Below are positions 24,934 through 33,746 of a stretch of DNA of 64,000 nt, piece by piece. The notes beneath the pieces are model-generated. The model did no database searches and was not told the DNA's origin. It saw nothing but the letters and a program-made list of their open reading frames with translations. A program made the translations under genes and the position numbers. The stretch is from GCA-2731375 sp964631725 (GTDB lineage Bacteria; Pseudomonadota; Alphaproteobacteria; GCA-2731375): the NCBI GenBank assembly GCA_964631725.1, contig CAZVYX010000011.1, positions 1 through 64,000 of the forward strand, given 5' to 3'. The first letter of the stretch is position 1, and every line of letters begins with the position of its first letter.

Positions 24934-27434
24934 GCGCCCTTCCCCCCGCCTTGCTTGGAATTGCTATTTCCATTTCCGCCATTGATGCTGCTGTTGCCGT
25001 TGTTGCGTCCGCTGCGGGCGAACTGGCGGCGCATGTCGGCCAGCTTGTGAATGCGGTCCTGCACCAGGCGGTTGACGCTGCCGGCGGGATAGCGGCCGTT
25101 GCGGCCCAGGCGCCCGGCCTTGAGCCCGGTCAGAAGCTCCATGCCCTGATCGATGCTGGCCACGGCATAGACGGCAAATGTGCCCGCGCGCACGGCCTGA
25201 ACGACCTCCGCCTTCAGCATCAGATGCGGTACGTTGGCTTTTGGTATCAGAACGCCCTGTTCACCGGTCAGGCCGCGGGCCTGGCATAGATCGAAAAAGC
25301 CCTCGATCTTTTCGTTGACGCCGCCGATGGCCTGCACTTCGCCATGCTGATTGACCGAGCCGGTGACCGCCAGGCCCTGATTGATGGGCAGGTCGGCCAG
25401 AGCCGACAGCAGCACATACAATTCGGCGGAGGAAGCGGAGTCGCCATCGACACCGCCATAGGATTGTTCGAACACCAGGCTGGCCGACAGGGACAGCGGG
25501 TGATCCGCGGCATAGCGCGCGCCCAGATAGCTGGACAGGATCAGGACGCCTTTCGAATGCAGCGGTCCGCCCAGATCGACGCGCCGTTCGATGTCGATCA
25601 CCTCGCCATTGCCGATGCGTACCCGGGCGCTGATCCGGCTCGGTTTGCCGAAAGCGAAATTGCCCAGATCCAGCACCGCCAGTCCGTTGATCTGCCCGAC
25701 CTTGGCGCCGTCGGTATCGATCAGGATGGTCTGTTGCACGATGCCCTCGCGCATGCGGTGGGACAGGCGGTCAACCCGGCGGACTTGCGCATCAAGGGCG
25801 GTCTGTACGTCCTTGGCCCCGATTACGGTGCGGTTTTTCTCCGCCGCCCAATAATCCGCTTCCTTCAACAGATCGGCGATGTGGCCGATTTGCAGGGACA
25901 GCTTTTTGACATCGCCGGCCAGGCGCGTCGCCTGCTCAACCACCCGCGCCACGCCGCCGGGATTGAGCGGGCGCAGATCATGGCGCCGGGCCATGGTGGC
26001 GATCAGGCGGGCGAACTGCGCCACGCCGCCGCCGCGTTCCATGTTCTCGTCAAAATCCACCGCGACCTTGAACAGATCGTCGAAATCCGGATCCCGCTGG
26101 CAGAGCAGATAGTAGATCTGCCGCTCGCCGATCAGCACGACCTTGACATCCAGGGGAATGGGTTCGGGCTCCAGCGATACGGTGCTGACCAGGGACAGCA
26201 TCTCGCCGGGAGATTCGATGCGTATGGAATTGCCCCGCAGCACCCGCTTCATGGCTTCCCAGGCATAGGGCTGCTGCAACAGGCGCAGGGCATCGATGAT
26301 CAGATAGCCGCCGTTGGCGCGGTGCAGGGAGCCGGGCTTGATCATGGAGAAATCCGTCAGCAAGGCGCCCATTTCGGCCTGGTGCTCGACCCGGCCGATC
26401 AGATTGGCGTAGCTGGGCGATTCCTCCGTAATCACCGGCGCGCCGCCGTCATTGCCGTCGCCGACCATGACATTCACGGAATAGCGGCGCAGGGCCGCGG
26501 CCTGGCGGGCCGCCGGCGATTGCGCGATGCCGCCGCCGCCGGCCAGTGCCGGCATATTCATCGGGACTTCCGATTGCGCCGCCTCGACGGGCAGAAACAG
26601 GTCCACATGCTCGCCGATATCCCGCTCCACCGCCGCGATATAGTCCAGGGCCTGGGTCAGGCCGGCGTAATTCTTTCGCAACCGGCCGATCAACTGCGCC
26701 AGCGCCATGGCGGTTATTTCCCGGTTCAACTCACGTATCCGCCGCCGCCGCTCGCGCTCCCAATCGGGCAGTTGCTGCGCAACTTCCTGCAAGCGGCCCT
26801 GTAACTCCTCGATATCGGCTTCGATTTTCTTGCGCACCAGTTCGGGCAATTTGTGGAATTCATCCGGCGGCATGACCTCGTTGCCCCGTGCCGGCGCCAG
26901 CGCCAGGCCCATGGGCGTGCGGACCAGGGCCAGGTCGCGTTTCCGCGCCTCTTCCTGGATGGCGCCAAAGGCGGTTTCCTGGCGTTCCTGGAATTCCTCC
27001 TGGATCGCTTCGCGCCGGGTCTTGTATTCATCGGTCTGAAACGCCGCCGGTATGGCGATCAGCAGTTCCTCGATCAACCGCGCCATGTCCCGGCGCAGGG
27101 CGCCGGCGCGCCCCGCCGGCAGGCGCAGGGCTTTCGGTTTGTGCGGCACCTCGAAATTATTGACATAGGCCCAGTCGTCGGGCGGCTTCTGCCCCTCGGC
27201 CCGGCTTTCGAGAAAACGGCGGACGATGGTATGGCGGCCCGTGGCCCTTGGGCCCAGGACAAATAGGTTGTAGCCGTCCTTGTCCATGCCGATGCCGAAG
27301 GACAGCGCTTCCACCGCCCTGGCCTGGCCCAGCACGCCGTCCAGGTCGGGCAGCTCGGCCGTGCTGCGAAATCGGAAGCTCTTGGGGTCGCAGCGGCGAT
27401 AAACCTGCGCCGCCTTCAACGGCTTGATCGGCAT
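24930..27434 (-). CDS. Lon-like ATP-dependent protease (AAA_32 + Lon proteolytic domain)
   Basis: 834 residues. The N-terminal AAA-like region has FVLGPRATGRHT at the P-loop position, with Arg and His instead of the usual Lys-Thr/Ser, and the family-typical NGGYLIIDALRLLQQPYAW. The middle is a charged helical segment (~150-260). The C-terminal Lon protease domain keeps the Ser-Lys dyad: Ser in GVDGDSASSAELY and Lys in GGVNEKIEGFF. The tail is Asn/Gly/Ser-rich. It therefore degrades proteins by the Lon chemistry, while ATP use is unclear. It is third-strand partner of the Usp and FtsH genes (four-base overlap with Usp) and has GGTGA before its ATG. Confidence 0.88.
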   Translation of the reverse strand: MPIKPLKAAQVYRRCDPKSFRFRSTAELPDLDGVLGQARAVEALSFGIGMDKDGYNLFVLGPRATGRHTIVRRFLESRAEGQKPPDDWAYVNNFEVPHKPKALRLPAGRAGALRRDMARLIEELLIAIPAAFQTDEYKTRREAIQEEFQERQETAFGAIQEEARKRDLALVRTPMGLALAPARGNEVMPPDEFHKLPELVRKKIEADIEELQGRLQEVAQQLPDWERERRRRIRELNREITAMALAQLIGRLRKNYAGLTQALDYIAAVERDIGEHVDLFLPVEAAQSEVPMNMPALAGGGGIAQSPAARQAAALRRYSVNVMVGDGNDGGAPVITEESPSYANLIGRVEHQAEMGALLTDFSMIKPGSLHRANGGYLIIDALRLLQQPYAWEAMKRVLRGNSIRIESPGEMLSLVSTVSLEPEPIPLDVKVVLIGERQIYYLLCQRDPDFDDLFKVAVDFDENMERGGGVAQFARLIATMARRHDLRPLNPGGVARVVEQATRLAGDVKKLSLQIGHIADLLKEADYWAAEKNRTVIGAKDVQTALDAQVRRVDRLSHRMREGIVQQTILIDTDGAKVGQINGLAVLDLGNFAFGKPSRISARVRIGNGEVIDIERRVDLGGPLHSKGVLILSSYLGARYAADHPLSLSASLVFEQSYGGVDGDSASSAELYVLLSALADLPINQGLAVTGSVNQHGEVQAIGGVNEKIEGFFDLCQARGLTGEQGVLIPKANVPHLMLKAEVVQAVRAGTFAVYAVASIDQGMELLTGLKAGRLGRNGRYPAGSVNRLVQDRIHKLADMRRQFARSGRNNGNSSINGGNGNSNSKQGGGKGA

Positions 27435-27505
27435 TTCTTCACCCTTGGCCAGGTCCGGAAAAACACGGCCAACCGCGCCTCGCCCGAACCGGAATTAGCA
27501 AGCAA

Positions 27506-28306
27506 TTATATGGGCCGTTGCCCCCGGCGGTAAACCAGCCAGTAAACCAGCGCCACCAGGACGCCGCCGCCGACGATATTGCCGATGGTGACGAAAATCA
27601 GGTTGGCGCCATAGCCGGCCAGAGTGACAAGGTCCGACCCGGCCAGCCAGCCGGCTGGAATCATGTACATATTAGCCACCGAATGTTCGAAGCCAAGGGC
27701 GACAAATCCCGCGATCGGGAAAACGATGGCGACGACCTTGCTGACCACGGAATGGGCCGCGAAGCAAAGCCAGACCGCCAGACAGACCAATACATTGCAC
27801 AGGATGCCCCGGATAAAGGCTTCGACGGGTGTCAGCGCCAGCTTGCCCTCGGCGATGCGCATGGCGGTCGCGGCAACGGCGCCGTCGCCAAGATTGTGCA
27901 GGCCGGACAGGTGCACCACCAGGGCCATGGCCGTGGCGCCGACGAAGTTGCCCAGATAGACCAGGCCCCAGTTGCGCAGCAACGCCCGGCCCGTGATCAT
28001 CCGGTCGGCCCAGGCAAAAACGATCAGGTTGTTGCCGGTAAACAGCTCCGCCCCACCGACCAAGACCAGGATCAGCCCGAGAGAGAAGGCGACGCCGCCC
28101 AACAGCCGTTCGGGCCCGAAACCAAGGCCGCTGTTGGTGACCGCGACCATGTACAACATGGCGCCGAAGGCAATGAAGGCCCCGGCCAGCACGGCCAGCA
28201 CCAGGGTCGGCAATGTGCCCAGTTCCGCCTTGGCGACGCCGGCGTTTTCCACGCGCTCGGCGATCTCCCGTGGCGCGTAGGCATCGACACTGTTTTCTTG
28301 ACTCAC
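27506..28306 (-). CDS. Formate/nitrite transporter (FNT) family channel
   Basis: About 266 residues with six membrane helices. GGAELFTGNNLIVFAWADR (the FNT loop), the inner RNWGLVYLGNFVGA and the second-half FEHSVANMYMIP with its gating region match FocA/NirC-type pentameric channels for formate, nitrite or related small anions. A GTG at 28306 was chosen because CCGGAGCGGAGC lies directly upstream; a TTG at 28321 is the alternative. It is the first gene of the Lon-like / Usp / FtsH operon. The 111-base divergent gap upstream leads to the aminotransferase gene. Confidence 0.9.
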   Translation of the reverse strand: MSQENSVDAYAPREIAERVENAGVAKAELGTLPTLVLAVLAGAFIAFGAMLYMVAVTNSGLGFGPERLLGGVAFSLGLILVLVGGAELFTGNNLIVFAWADRMITGRALLRNWGLVYLGNFVGATAMALVVHLSGLHNLGDGAVAATAMRIAEGKLALTPVEAFIRGILCNVLVCLAVWLCFAAHSVVSKVVAIVFPIAGFVALGFEHSVANMYMIPAGWLAGSDLVTLAGYGANLIFVTIGNIVGGGVLVALVYWLVYRRGQRPI

Positions 28307-28432
28307 GCTCCGCTCCGGCAATGAATTCGGCTAAGTATAAGCGATCCCCGATGCGATGAAAATGTTCGCGGCGCCTTGTCATCCGCCATGACCGGAACAT
28401 AGGCTGTGTGGGGGTAGGAAGGAGAACATTGG

Positions 28433-29614
28433 ATGCGACGATCAAGATTGCCCGCCGGCGGTGCCAACATCTTTCAGAAAATCCGTGGCAAGCGGGCCGA
28501 GGCGGAGGCGGCGGGACAAAAACTCCTCGACCTCTCGATCGGTGAACCGAAGGGTCCGGCGCTATTGAGTGCGCGCGAGGCGGCGCGGGATGCCGTCCTC
28601 AGCGAAGATGAAAGCATGCACGCCTATCAGTACAACGACAGCCCGGCGGTGCCGGACTTCTCCCGCCGCTTCGTCCGGGCGCATCTGAAGAACGATCTTG
28701 ACCAGGAGGGTCTGGACTATCTTCCGATCCCCGGCATCAAGCCAATTCTCGGTCTGCTGCCCCTGGCCTGCGGCTGCGCGCGCGAGCCGGTGACGGTGGC
28801 GACGATGACCAAGCCCGGCTACCCCATCCCCGCCGATTGGTGCGATTACCACGTCAACGTGGGCCACTATGCCCTGGCTTTGAATGCCGGCAACGGCTTC
28901 CGCTTCGCCATGTCGGACATCGCGGCGGAGACGGATCTGATCATGACCAACTACCCGCATAATCCCTCGGGCCAGATCGCGGAGGAAGCCTGGCTGCGGC
29001 AGTTGTGCCAATATTGCAGCGACCACGACATTCGCTTGTTCAACGATGCGGCCTATATCGCGCTGTCCCATACGCCCGAAAGCGCCACACTCACTGAAGT
29101 TGCCGTCGACTATCCGGAATTGTCATGGTCGGAAGCGTTCACGGCGGCGAAGCTGATCGGCAACGGCACCGGCTGGCATGTGGGCGCCATGGTCGGTTCG
29201 GCGGATTTCATCGCCGACATGAAGGAGGTCAAGGGCAAGACCGATGCCGGCTTCGTCGCACCCATGGCGGCCGGGATTCTTGCCGCGTTGGAGAGCGATC
29301 AGGCGGGCATCGCCCGGTTCCGGGCGATCTACAAGGAGCGCCTGGATCTTCTCATGGCGCTGATGACGGATTGCGGCATGCGCCTGGCCAGCCAGCCAAG
29401 GGCCGGCTTCTACACCTTCTGGGAAACACCCGATGAAGCCTTTGGCGAACCGGTTGCCGGCGGCGAGGCGTTCAATTTCATGATGATCGAAAAAACCGGT
29501 GTCGTCGGCGTACATTTCGGCGATTTCCTGCGCTATGCGGTTTGCGCCGATGTCGCCGCCATGGAAAAGGATCTTCGGGCTGCGTTCCAGGCCGCCGCCG
29601 TTTCCTACCAGTAG
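28433..29614 (+). CDS. PLP-dependent class I/II aminotransferase, LL-DAP aminotransferase-like
   Basis: 393 residues of the fold-type I aminotransferase family. The substrate and PLP regions read LDLSIGEPKGPALLSAREAA, then TNYPHNPSGQIAEEAWLRQL and NDAAYIAL (Asp for the pyridine nitrogen, Tyr for the phosphate side). The Schiff-base Lys sits in FTAAKLIGNGTGWHVG. Spelling is closest to the LL-diaminopimelate/N-succinyl-DAP aminotransferase group, but the context is catabolic, so the substrate is open. GGAAGGAG lies eight bases before the ATG. It opens a four-gene + strand operon. Confidence 0.87.
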   Translation: MRRSRLPAGGANIFQKIRGKRAEAEAAGQKLLDLSIGEPKGPALLSAREAARDAVLSEDESMHAYQYNDSPAVPDFSRRFVRAHLKNDLDQEGLDYLPIPGIKPILGLLPLACGCAREPVTVATMTKPGYPIPADWCDYHVNVGHYALALNAGNGFRFAMSDIAAETDLIMTNYPHNPSGQIAEEAWLRQLCQYCSDHDIRLFNDAAYIALSHTPESATLTEVAVDYPELSWSEAFTAAKLIGNGTGWHVGAMVGSADFIADMKEVKGKTDAGFVAPMAAGILAALESDQAGIARFRAIYKERLDLLMALMTDCGMRLASQPRAGFYTFWETPDEAFGEPVAGGEAFNFMMIEKTGVVGVHFGDFLRYAVCADVAAMEKDLRAAFQAAAVSYQ

Positions 29615-29701
29615 TCAGGGCGATGCTGCGAACGCTGAAAATACGCTAGACTGCAATCAGGAATCGATCTGGCGATTGTTGCGGGAGTGGAGGGAAACAT
29701 C

Positions 29702-30718
29702 ATGCGGGCGGCAATGTTCAGCGAACACGGCGGTGTGGAAAATATCTCCATTGGTAATTTTCCCGATCCGGTCTGTGGCGCGGACGATGCGGTGATCAAG
29801 GTAAACGCGGTGTCGCTCAACGGTTTCGATCCCATGATCCTGGGCGGCACGACGGGCCTGAAAACGCCCATGCCCATGGTGCCCGGCGGCGATTACGCCG
29901 GCGAGATCGTCGAACTGGGCGCCAACGTTGGGGAGGGCTGGGCCTTGGGCGACCGGGTTTGCCCGCACCCCTTTGTGCGGGGCGAGGGGATGACGGGGGA
30001 GACGCGCCTGGGCGCGGCGGCGCAGTTTGCCCGCATCCCGGCCAGCCAGTTGATCCGCACGCCGGACGGGGTCAGCGACGACCAGGCCGCCGCCCTGCCC
30101 ATCGCCTATGGCACCGCTTATCGGATGATGCTGACCCGGGGCAAGGTGAGGGCCGGCGAAACGGTCTTGATCCTCGGTGCGACGGGCGGCGTCGGCACCG
30201 GCTGCCTGCAACTTGCCAAATCCGCCGGCGCCACCGTCATCGTGACCGGCAGCGCGAAATGGAAGCTGGACAAGCTGCGGGATCTTGGTGCCGATCATGT
30301 CATCGACACCTCGGAAGAGGATGTTGTTGCCGCCTGCCACGCCATTGCCGGCAAGCCGCGCATGGGTGCCGCCGGTGGTGGTGGCGGTGTCGATGTGATC
30401 ATTAACTATATTGGCGGTGATACCTGGGCCCAGTCGTTGCGCTGCCTGAAGCCCGATGGGCGCATGCTGACCTGCGGCGCCACGGCCGGTTACGCGCCGC
30501 CTACCGATATCCGCTACATCTGGACCTACGAGCAGAACATCATCGGCTCCAACGGCTGGACCGGGGAGGAGCAACAGGAGGTGCTGGAAATGGTCGCAAG
30601 GGACGAGTTGATGCCCGTTATCCATGCGGTCCGCCCGCTGGACCGGATCGCACCCTCGATCCAGGAACTGATCGACCGCGCCATCGTTGGCAAGACGATC
30701 ATCCGCCCCAACGAATGA
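29702..30718 (+). CDS. Zinc-independent MDR-family alcohol dehydrogenase / quinone-oxidoreductase-like
   Basis: 338 residues of the medium-chain dehydrogenase/reductase superfamily. The NADPH motif is LILGATGGVGTGCLQLAKSAGATVIVT, and the N-terminal GroES-like part has SLNGFDPMILGG and PGGDYAGEIVE. The zinc ligands of alcohol dehydrogenases are absent, as in quinone oxidoreductase or enoyl reductase members. A Gly-rich run, MGAAGGGGGVDVIINY, follows the cofactor domain. GGAGGG lies six bases before the chosen ATG. Second gene of the aminotransferase-sulfatase operon. Confidence 0.86.
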   Translation: MRAAMFSEHGGVENISIGNFPDPVCGADDAVIKVNAVSLNGFDPMILGGTTGLKTPMPMVPGGDYAGEIVELGANVGEGWALGDRVCPHPFVRGEGMTGETRLGAAAQFARIPASQLIRTPDGVSDDQAAALPIAYGTAYRMMLTRGKVRAGETVLILGATGGVGTGCLQLAKSAGATVIVTGSAKWKLDKLRDLGADHVIDTSEEDVVAACHAIAGKPRMGAAGGGGGVDVIINYIGGDTWAQSLRCLKPDGRMLTCGATAGYAPPTDIRYIWTYEQNIIGSNGWTGEEQQEVLEMVARDELMPVIHAVRPLDRIAPSIQELIDRAIVGKTIIRPNE

Positions 30719-30737
30719 ACAGGAAATTGGAACCGAC

Positions 30738-32270
30738 ATGGGCCGCAAGATACTTCTGATCACCACGGACCAGCAGCGCCATGACGCCCTGGGCTGTACC
30801 GGCGGCACGGTGGCGCGGACGCCCGCGATTGACGCCCTCGCCGGGGCCGGTTTGAATTTCCGTCAGGCGCGGAACCAGAATACCGTCTGCATGCCCGAAC
30901 GCGCGACCATATTGACCGGGCAGTACATCCGCAGCCACGGTGTTACCTCGAACGGTATTCCGCTGCCCGTTGATGCGCCCAACCTGGCGGCCTATCTGCA
31001 ACAAAATGGCTATCGCACGGCGCTGTTGGGCAAGGCGCATTTCGAGCCCGCCTCCCATACGGACTATTTCGAAAACTGGGCCGCGACGCGGGGTGAGACC
31101 GGGCCCCATCGCGGTTTCGATCATATGGAGCTGTGCGGCCATACCGGCCGGCCCGGGCGCAGCCTGACCCATTATCCCCGTTGGCTGCGGGATAATTTTC
31201 CCGACGAAGTCGATGGTTTCCACGAATACACGGCGCAGGGCAGCCCCAGCGGACTGGGCGGCGGCGATACCGCCGCGCCGCAAGTCTGGCATAACCCGAT
31301 GCCGCGGGAACATTATCACACGGACTGGACCGCGGACCGCACCATCGCCTTTCTGGACAGCCTGGACGCGGACGAAGACTGGTTCGTCTGGATGAGTTTT
31401 CCAGATCCCCATCACCCCTGGGATCCGCCGCAAAGCGAGCTTCACCGGGTCGACTGGCGGGAGTTGGAGCTGCCCGCGGGCTATCCCGGCTCACCCGGCC
31501 GGGTCGAGGAGATACTGGCCGGCAAGCCACGGCATTGGCTGGAATGGTACCAAGGGCGCGGGCAGTTCAACTTCGAGGTGCCCCCGGATCTGATATCGGC
31601 GCAATTGACCGGGGATCAAATCCGCGAAGTCAACGCCATGGCCCATATCTCCAACGAACTGATCGACGAAGCCGTGGGCCGGGTCATGGATCACATTGGC
31701 GCGTTTGGCTGGGATGGCGATACGGATGTCTTTTACACCACGGATCATGGCGAGTTTCAGGGTGACTTCGGCATGCTGTTCAAGGGCCCGTTTCATGTTG
31801 AAGGTTTGATGAAACTGCCGTTTATCTGGCGTCCGGCACCGAACGCGGCAATCGCGCCGGCGCTGATCCAGGCGCCGGTGGGACATGTGGACCTGGCGCC
31901 GACCATTTGCAGCCTGGCCGGGCTGGCGGTGCCGGAATGGATGCAGGGCAAGGACCTGCCCACATCCGACGATGATGCCAAGGGCCACGAACGCACCATC
32001 ACCGAATGGCAGGACGGCTTCGCGGGCAATGACATCACCATGCGCACCCTGTACCGCGGCGGCTACATCTGTACGGTTTACGAGCGGACCAAATACTATG
32101 ACGCTGACGATATCGGCGAATTGTACGATCTCTCCGAGGATCCCGAACAATGGCACAATCTATGGGATGATCCGGCCCGGCAATCGTTGAAATCCGATCT
32201 GATCGCCGATCTTTACGACAACCTGCCGCCCGGCCGGGACGAGCCGCTGGAGAAGGTGGCGCAGGTCTAG
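30738..32270 (+). CDS. Type I sulfatase / alkaline-phosphatase-superfamily hydrolase
   Basis: A 510-residue metal-dependent hydrolase. The N-terminal metal site is LITTDQQRHDALGC. The signature C-M-P-E-R-A-T in NTVCMPERATILTGQY fits the C-x-P-x-R rule, so the Cys would be converted to formylglycine. FPDPHHPWDPP, YTTDHGEFQGDFGMLFKGP supply later ligands. There is no signal peptide, so it is probably cytosolic, acting on a sulfate ester or phosphonate/phosphate monoester. No formylglycine-generating enzyme is in the window. The substrate may be the same compound handled by the flanking aminotransferase and oxidoreductase. Confidence 0.9.
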   Translation: MGRKILLITTDQQRHDALGCTGGTVARTPAIDALAGAGLNFRQARNQNTVCMPERATILTGQYIRSHGVTSNGIPLPVDAPNLAAYLQQNGYRTALLGKAHFEPASHTDYFENWAATRGETGPHRGFDHMELCGHTGRPGRSLTHYPRWLRDNFPDEVDGFHEYTAQGSPSGLGGGDTAAPQVWHNPMPREHYHTDWTADRTIAFLDSLDADEDWFVWMSFPDPHHPWDPPQSELHRVDWRELELPAGYPGSPGRVEEILAGKPRHWLEWYQGRGQFNFEVPPDLISAQLTGDQIREVNAMAHISNELIDEAVGRVMDHIGAFGWDGDTDVFYTTDHGEFQGDFGMLFKGPFHVEGLMKLPFIWRPAPNAAIAPALIQAPVGHVDLAPTICSLAGLAVPEWMQGKDLPTSDDDAKGHERTITEWQDGFAGNDITMRTLYRGGYICTVYERTKYYDADDIGELYDLSEDPEQWHNLWDDPARQSLKSDLIADLYDNLPPGRDEPLEKVAQV

Positions 32271-32303
32271 CGGAAGACGGAGAAAATTGACGAGGAGTGT
32301 CCC

Positions 32304-32729
32304 ATGGAACCTTTGTTTCACTTGTCCATTCCGGTTGATGATCTTGACCGCGCCAAGGCGTTCTATGTGGATATTCTTGGTTGCGCCCTTGGACGGCAGG
32401 CGCGGGGCCGCTTCGACATTAATTTTTTCGGCCATCATGTGGTGGCGCATCTTGCACCGGCCGAGGCCGGCGGGCCACGGGCCAGCATTGCATCCGATGG
32501 CGATACCGCGCCGCTGCGGCATTTCGGCGTCATCCTGCCGTTGGATGAATGGAAAGAGATGGAGCGGCTGTTGACCATCCGGCGGGCCGAATTCATCCTG
32601 ACGCCGCGTCTGTCCTTCGCCGGCAAACCGGCGGAACAACATATCATGATGCTGTCCGACGGCTGCGGCAATGTCGTTGAGTTCAAGTCGCAGCCGCGGG
32701 AGCGCGTCTTCGCGACCGATAAGCTTTAG
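32304..32729 (+). CDS. VOC-superfamily glyoxalase-like protein
   Basis: 141 residues of the vicinal oxygen chelate fold. His in LFHLSIPVDDLDRAKAFYVD, His in the HLAPAEAGG strand, and Glu in GCGNVVEFKSQ are at the usual metal positions. Fourth and last gene of the catabolic operon, before a very large hairpin. Could be an extradiol dioxygenase-like or lactoylglutathione-lyase-like enzyme. Confidence 0.82.
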   Translation: MEPLFHLSIPVDDLDRAKAFYVDILGCALGRQARGRFDINFFGHHVVAHLAPAEAGGPRASIASDGDTAPLRHFGVILPLDEWKEMERLLTIRRAEFILTPRLSFAGKPAEQHIMMLSDGCGNVVEFKSQPRERVFATDKL

Positions 32730-32768
32730 CTTTCAGCTATTCCGACTATATTCGGATCACCCGGCCTG

Positions 32769-32831
32769 CCCGCGCCCCCTCCCGGCCACCCATTGACCGT
32801 GATCCCGTGGGTGGCCGGGAGGGGGCGCGGG
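32769..32831. terminator. Perfect 24-bp inverted repeat between convergent genes
   Basis: The arms 32769-32792 and 32808-32831 are exact reverse complements, about 88% G+C, with a 15-base loop. It sits midway between the convergent VOC and prepilin peptidase genes. No U-run follows on either strand, so it may end transcripts in both directions or protect mRNA 3' ends; a repetitive intergenic element is another option. Confidence 0.6.
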
Positions 32832-32856
32832 AGGTTCAGCCGTCATCGAAAACGAT

Positions 32857-33729
32857 CTAGCTGAGCATGATCAGGTCTAAATACCACTGCGCCAGATCCT
32901 GGCCGAAATAGACCGCCATGACGCCGCCGCAGGCTAGAAATGGACCGAACGGTACCGCCGTTTGCCGTCCCTTGGCGAACACGGCCATCAGGACCACGCC
33001 GGCCAGGCTGCCCAGCAGAAAGGCGCCCATCAGGGCAACGATCAGGCCCTGGAGGCCGAGCCAGGCGCCGATCGCCGCGGCCAATTTCCAATCGCCCTGG
33101 CCGATGCCCTGGCGGTGGGCCATCACTGCGTAGGCGGCATTGATCAGCGCCAAGGTGCCGTAACCGCAGATCGCCCCGATGATGGCGTCCTTGGGCAGCG
33201 TTCCGATCCCCGCCGCGCTGACCGCCAGGCCAAGCCAGATCGCCGGCAGGCTGAGGGCATCGGGGATCATCAACCGATCCAGATCGATGCAGGCGATGAC
33301 CAGGAACAGACAGCCCAGGCCGAAGGCAATAATGGCATCGAAGCCCAGGCCAAAGCGCCACAGCGCCGCCAGCGCCAGAATGCCGGCCAGCGCCTCGACG
33401 ATGGGATAGCGCGGGGAAATCGCGGTCTTGCAGGCCGAGCATTTGCCGCCAAGGGCAAGATAGCTGGCGACGGGGATATTTTCGTACCAGCGCAATCGGT
33501 GACCGCAACCGGGGCAATGGGACGGCGGCACGATCAGGAACCATTTGCCCGCCGTCAAGGCCGCACCGTCTTCGTCGCCTTCATCGTCCAAATAGTCCAG
33601 TCGCGCCGGCAGCCTGACGATGACCACGTTGAGAAAACTGCCGATCATCAGCCCGATCAACGCGGCAAGCACGAACAGTACCGCCGGCTGTTGTTGATAA
33701 AGCCAGACCGCCTGTTCAGGAAAGCTCAT
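32857..33729 (-). CDS. Prepilin peptidase (A24, bifunctional leader peptidase/methylase type)
   Basis: A 290-residue membrane enzyme that cleaves and N-methylates type IV prepilins and related pseudopilins. The cytoplasmic Cys tetrad C-P-G-C and C-S-A-C is present; the catalytic Asp residues lie in CIDLDRLMIPD and GQGDWKLAAAIGAWLG. It begins with a membrane helix, LIGLMIGSFLNVVIVRLP, typical of PilD. The ATG at 33729 was taken because longer versions add only shadow sequence. The Tad-type pseudopilins at 10.5-12.5 kb could be substrates, though Tad systems normally have a shorter TadV peptidase. Confidence 0.9.
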   Translation of the reverse strand: MSFPEQAVWLYQQQPAVLFVLAALIGLMIGSFLNVVIVRLPARLDYLDDEGDEDGAALTAGKWFLIVPPSHCPGCGHRLRWYENIPVASYLALGGKCSACKTAISPRYPIVEALAGILALAALWRFGLGFDAIIAFGLGCLFLVIACIDLDRLMIPDALSLPAIWLGLAVSAAGIGTLPKDAIIGAICGYGTLALINAAYAVMAHRQGIGQGDWKLAAAIGAWLGLQGLIVALMGAFLLGSLAGVVLMAVFAKGRQTAVPFGPFLACGGVMAVYFGQDLAQWYLDLIMLS

Positions 33730-33746
33730 CTGCGGCTCCGCCCATC

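Noticed and set aside
25344..26804. 486-codon frame opposite the Lon-like gene
   Set aside because: Same GC effect; composition is shadow-like and no motif is present, while the minus strand encodes a complete Lon-like protease.
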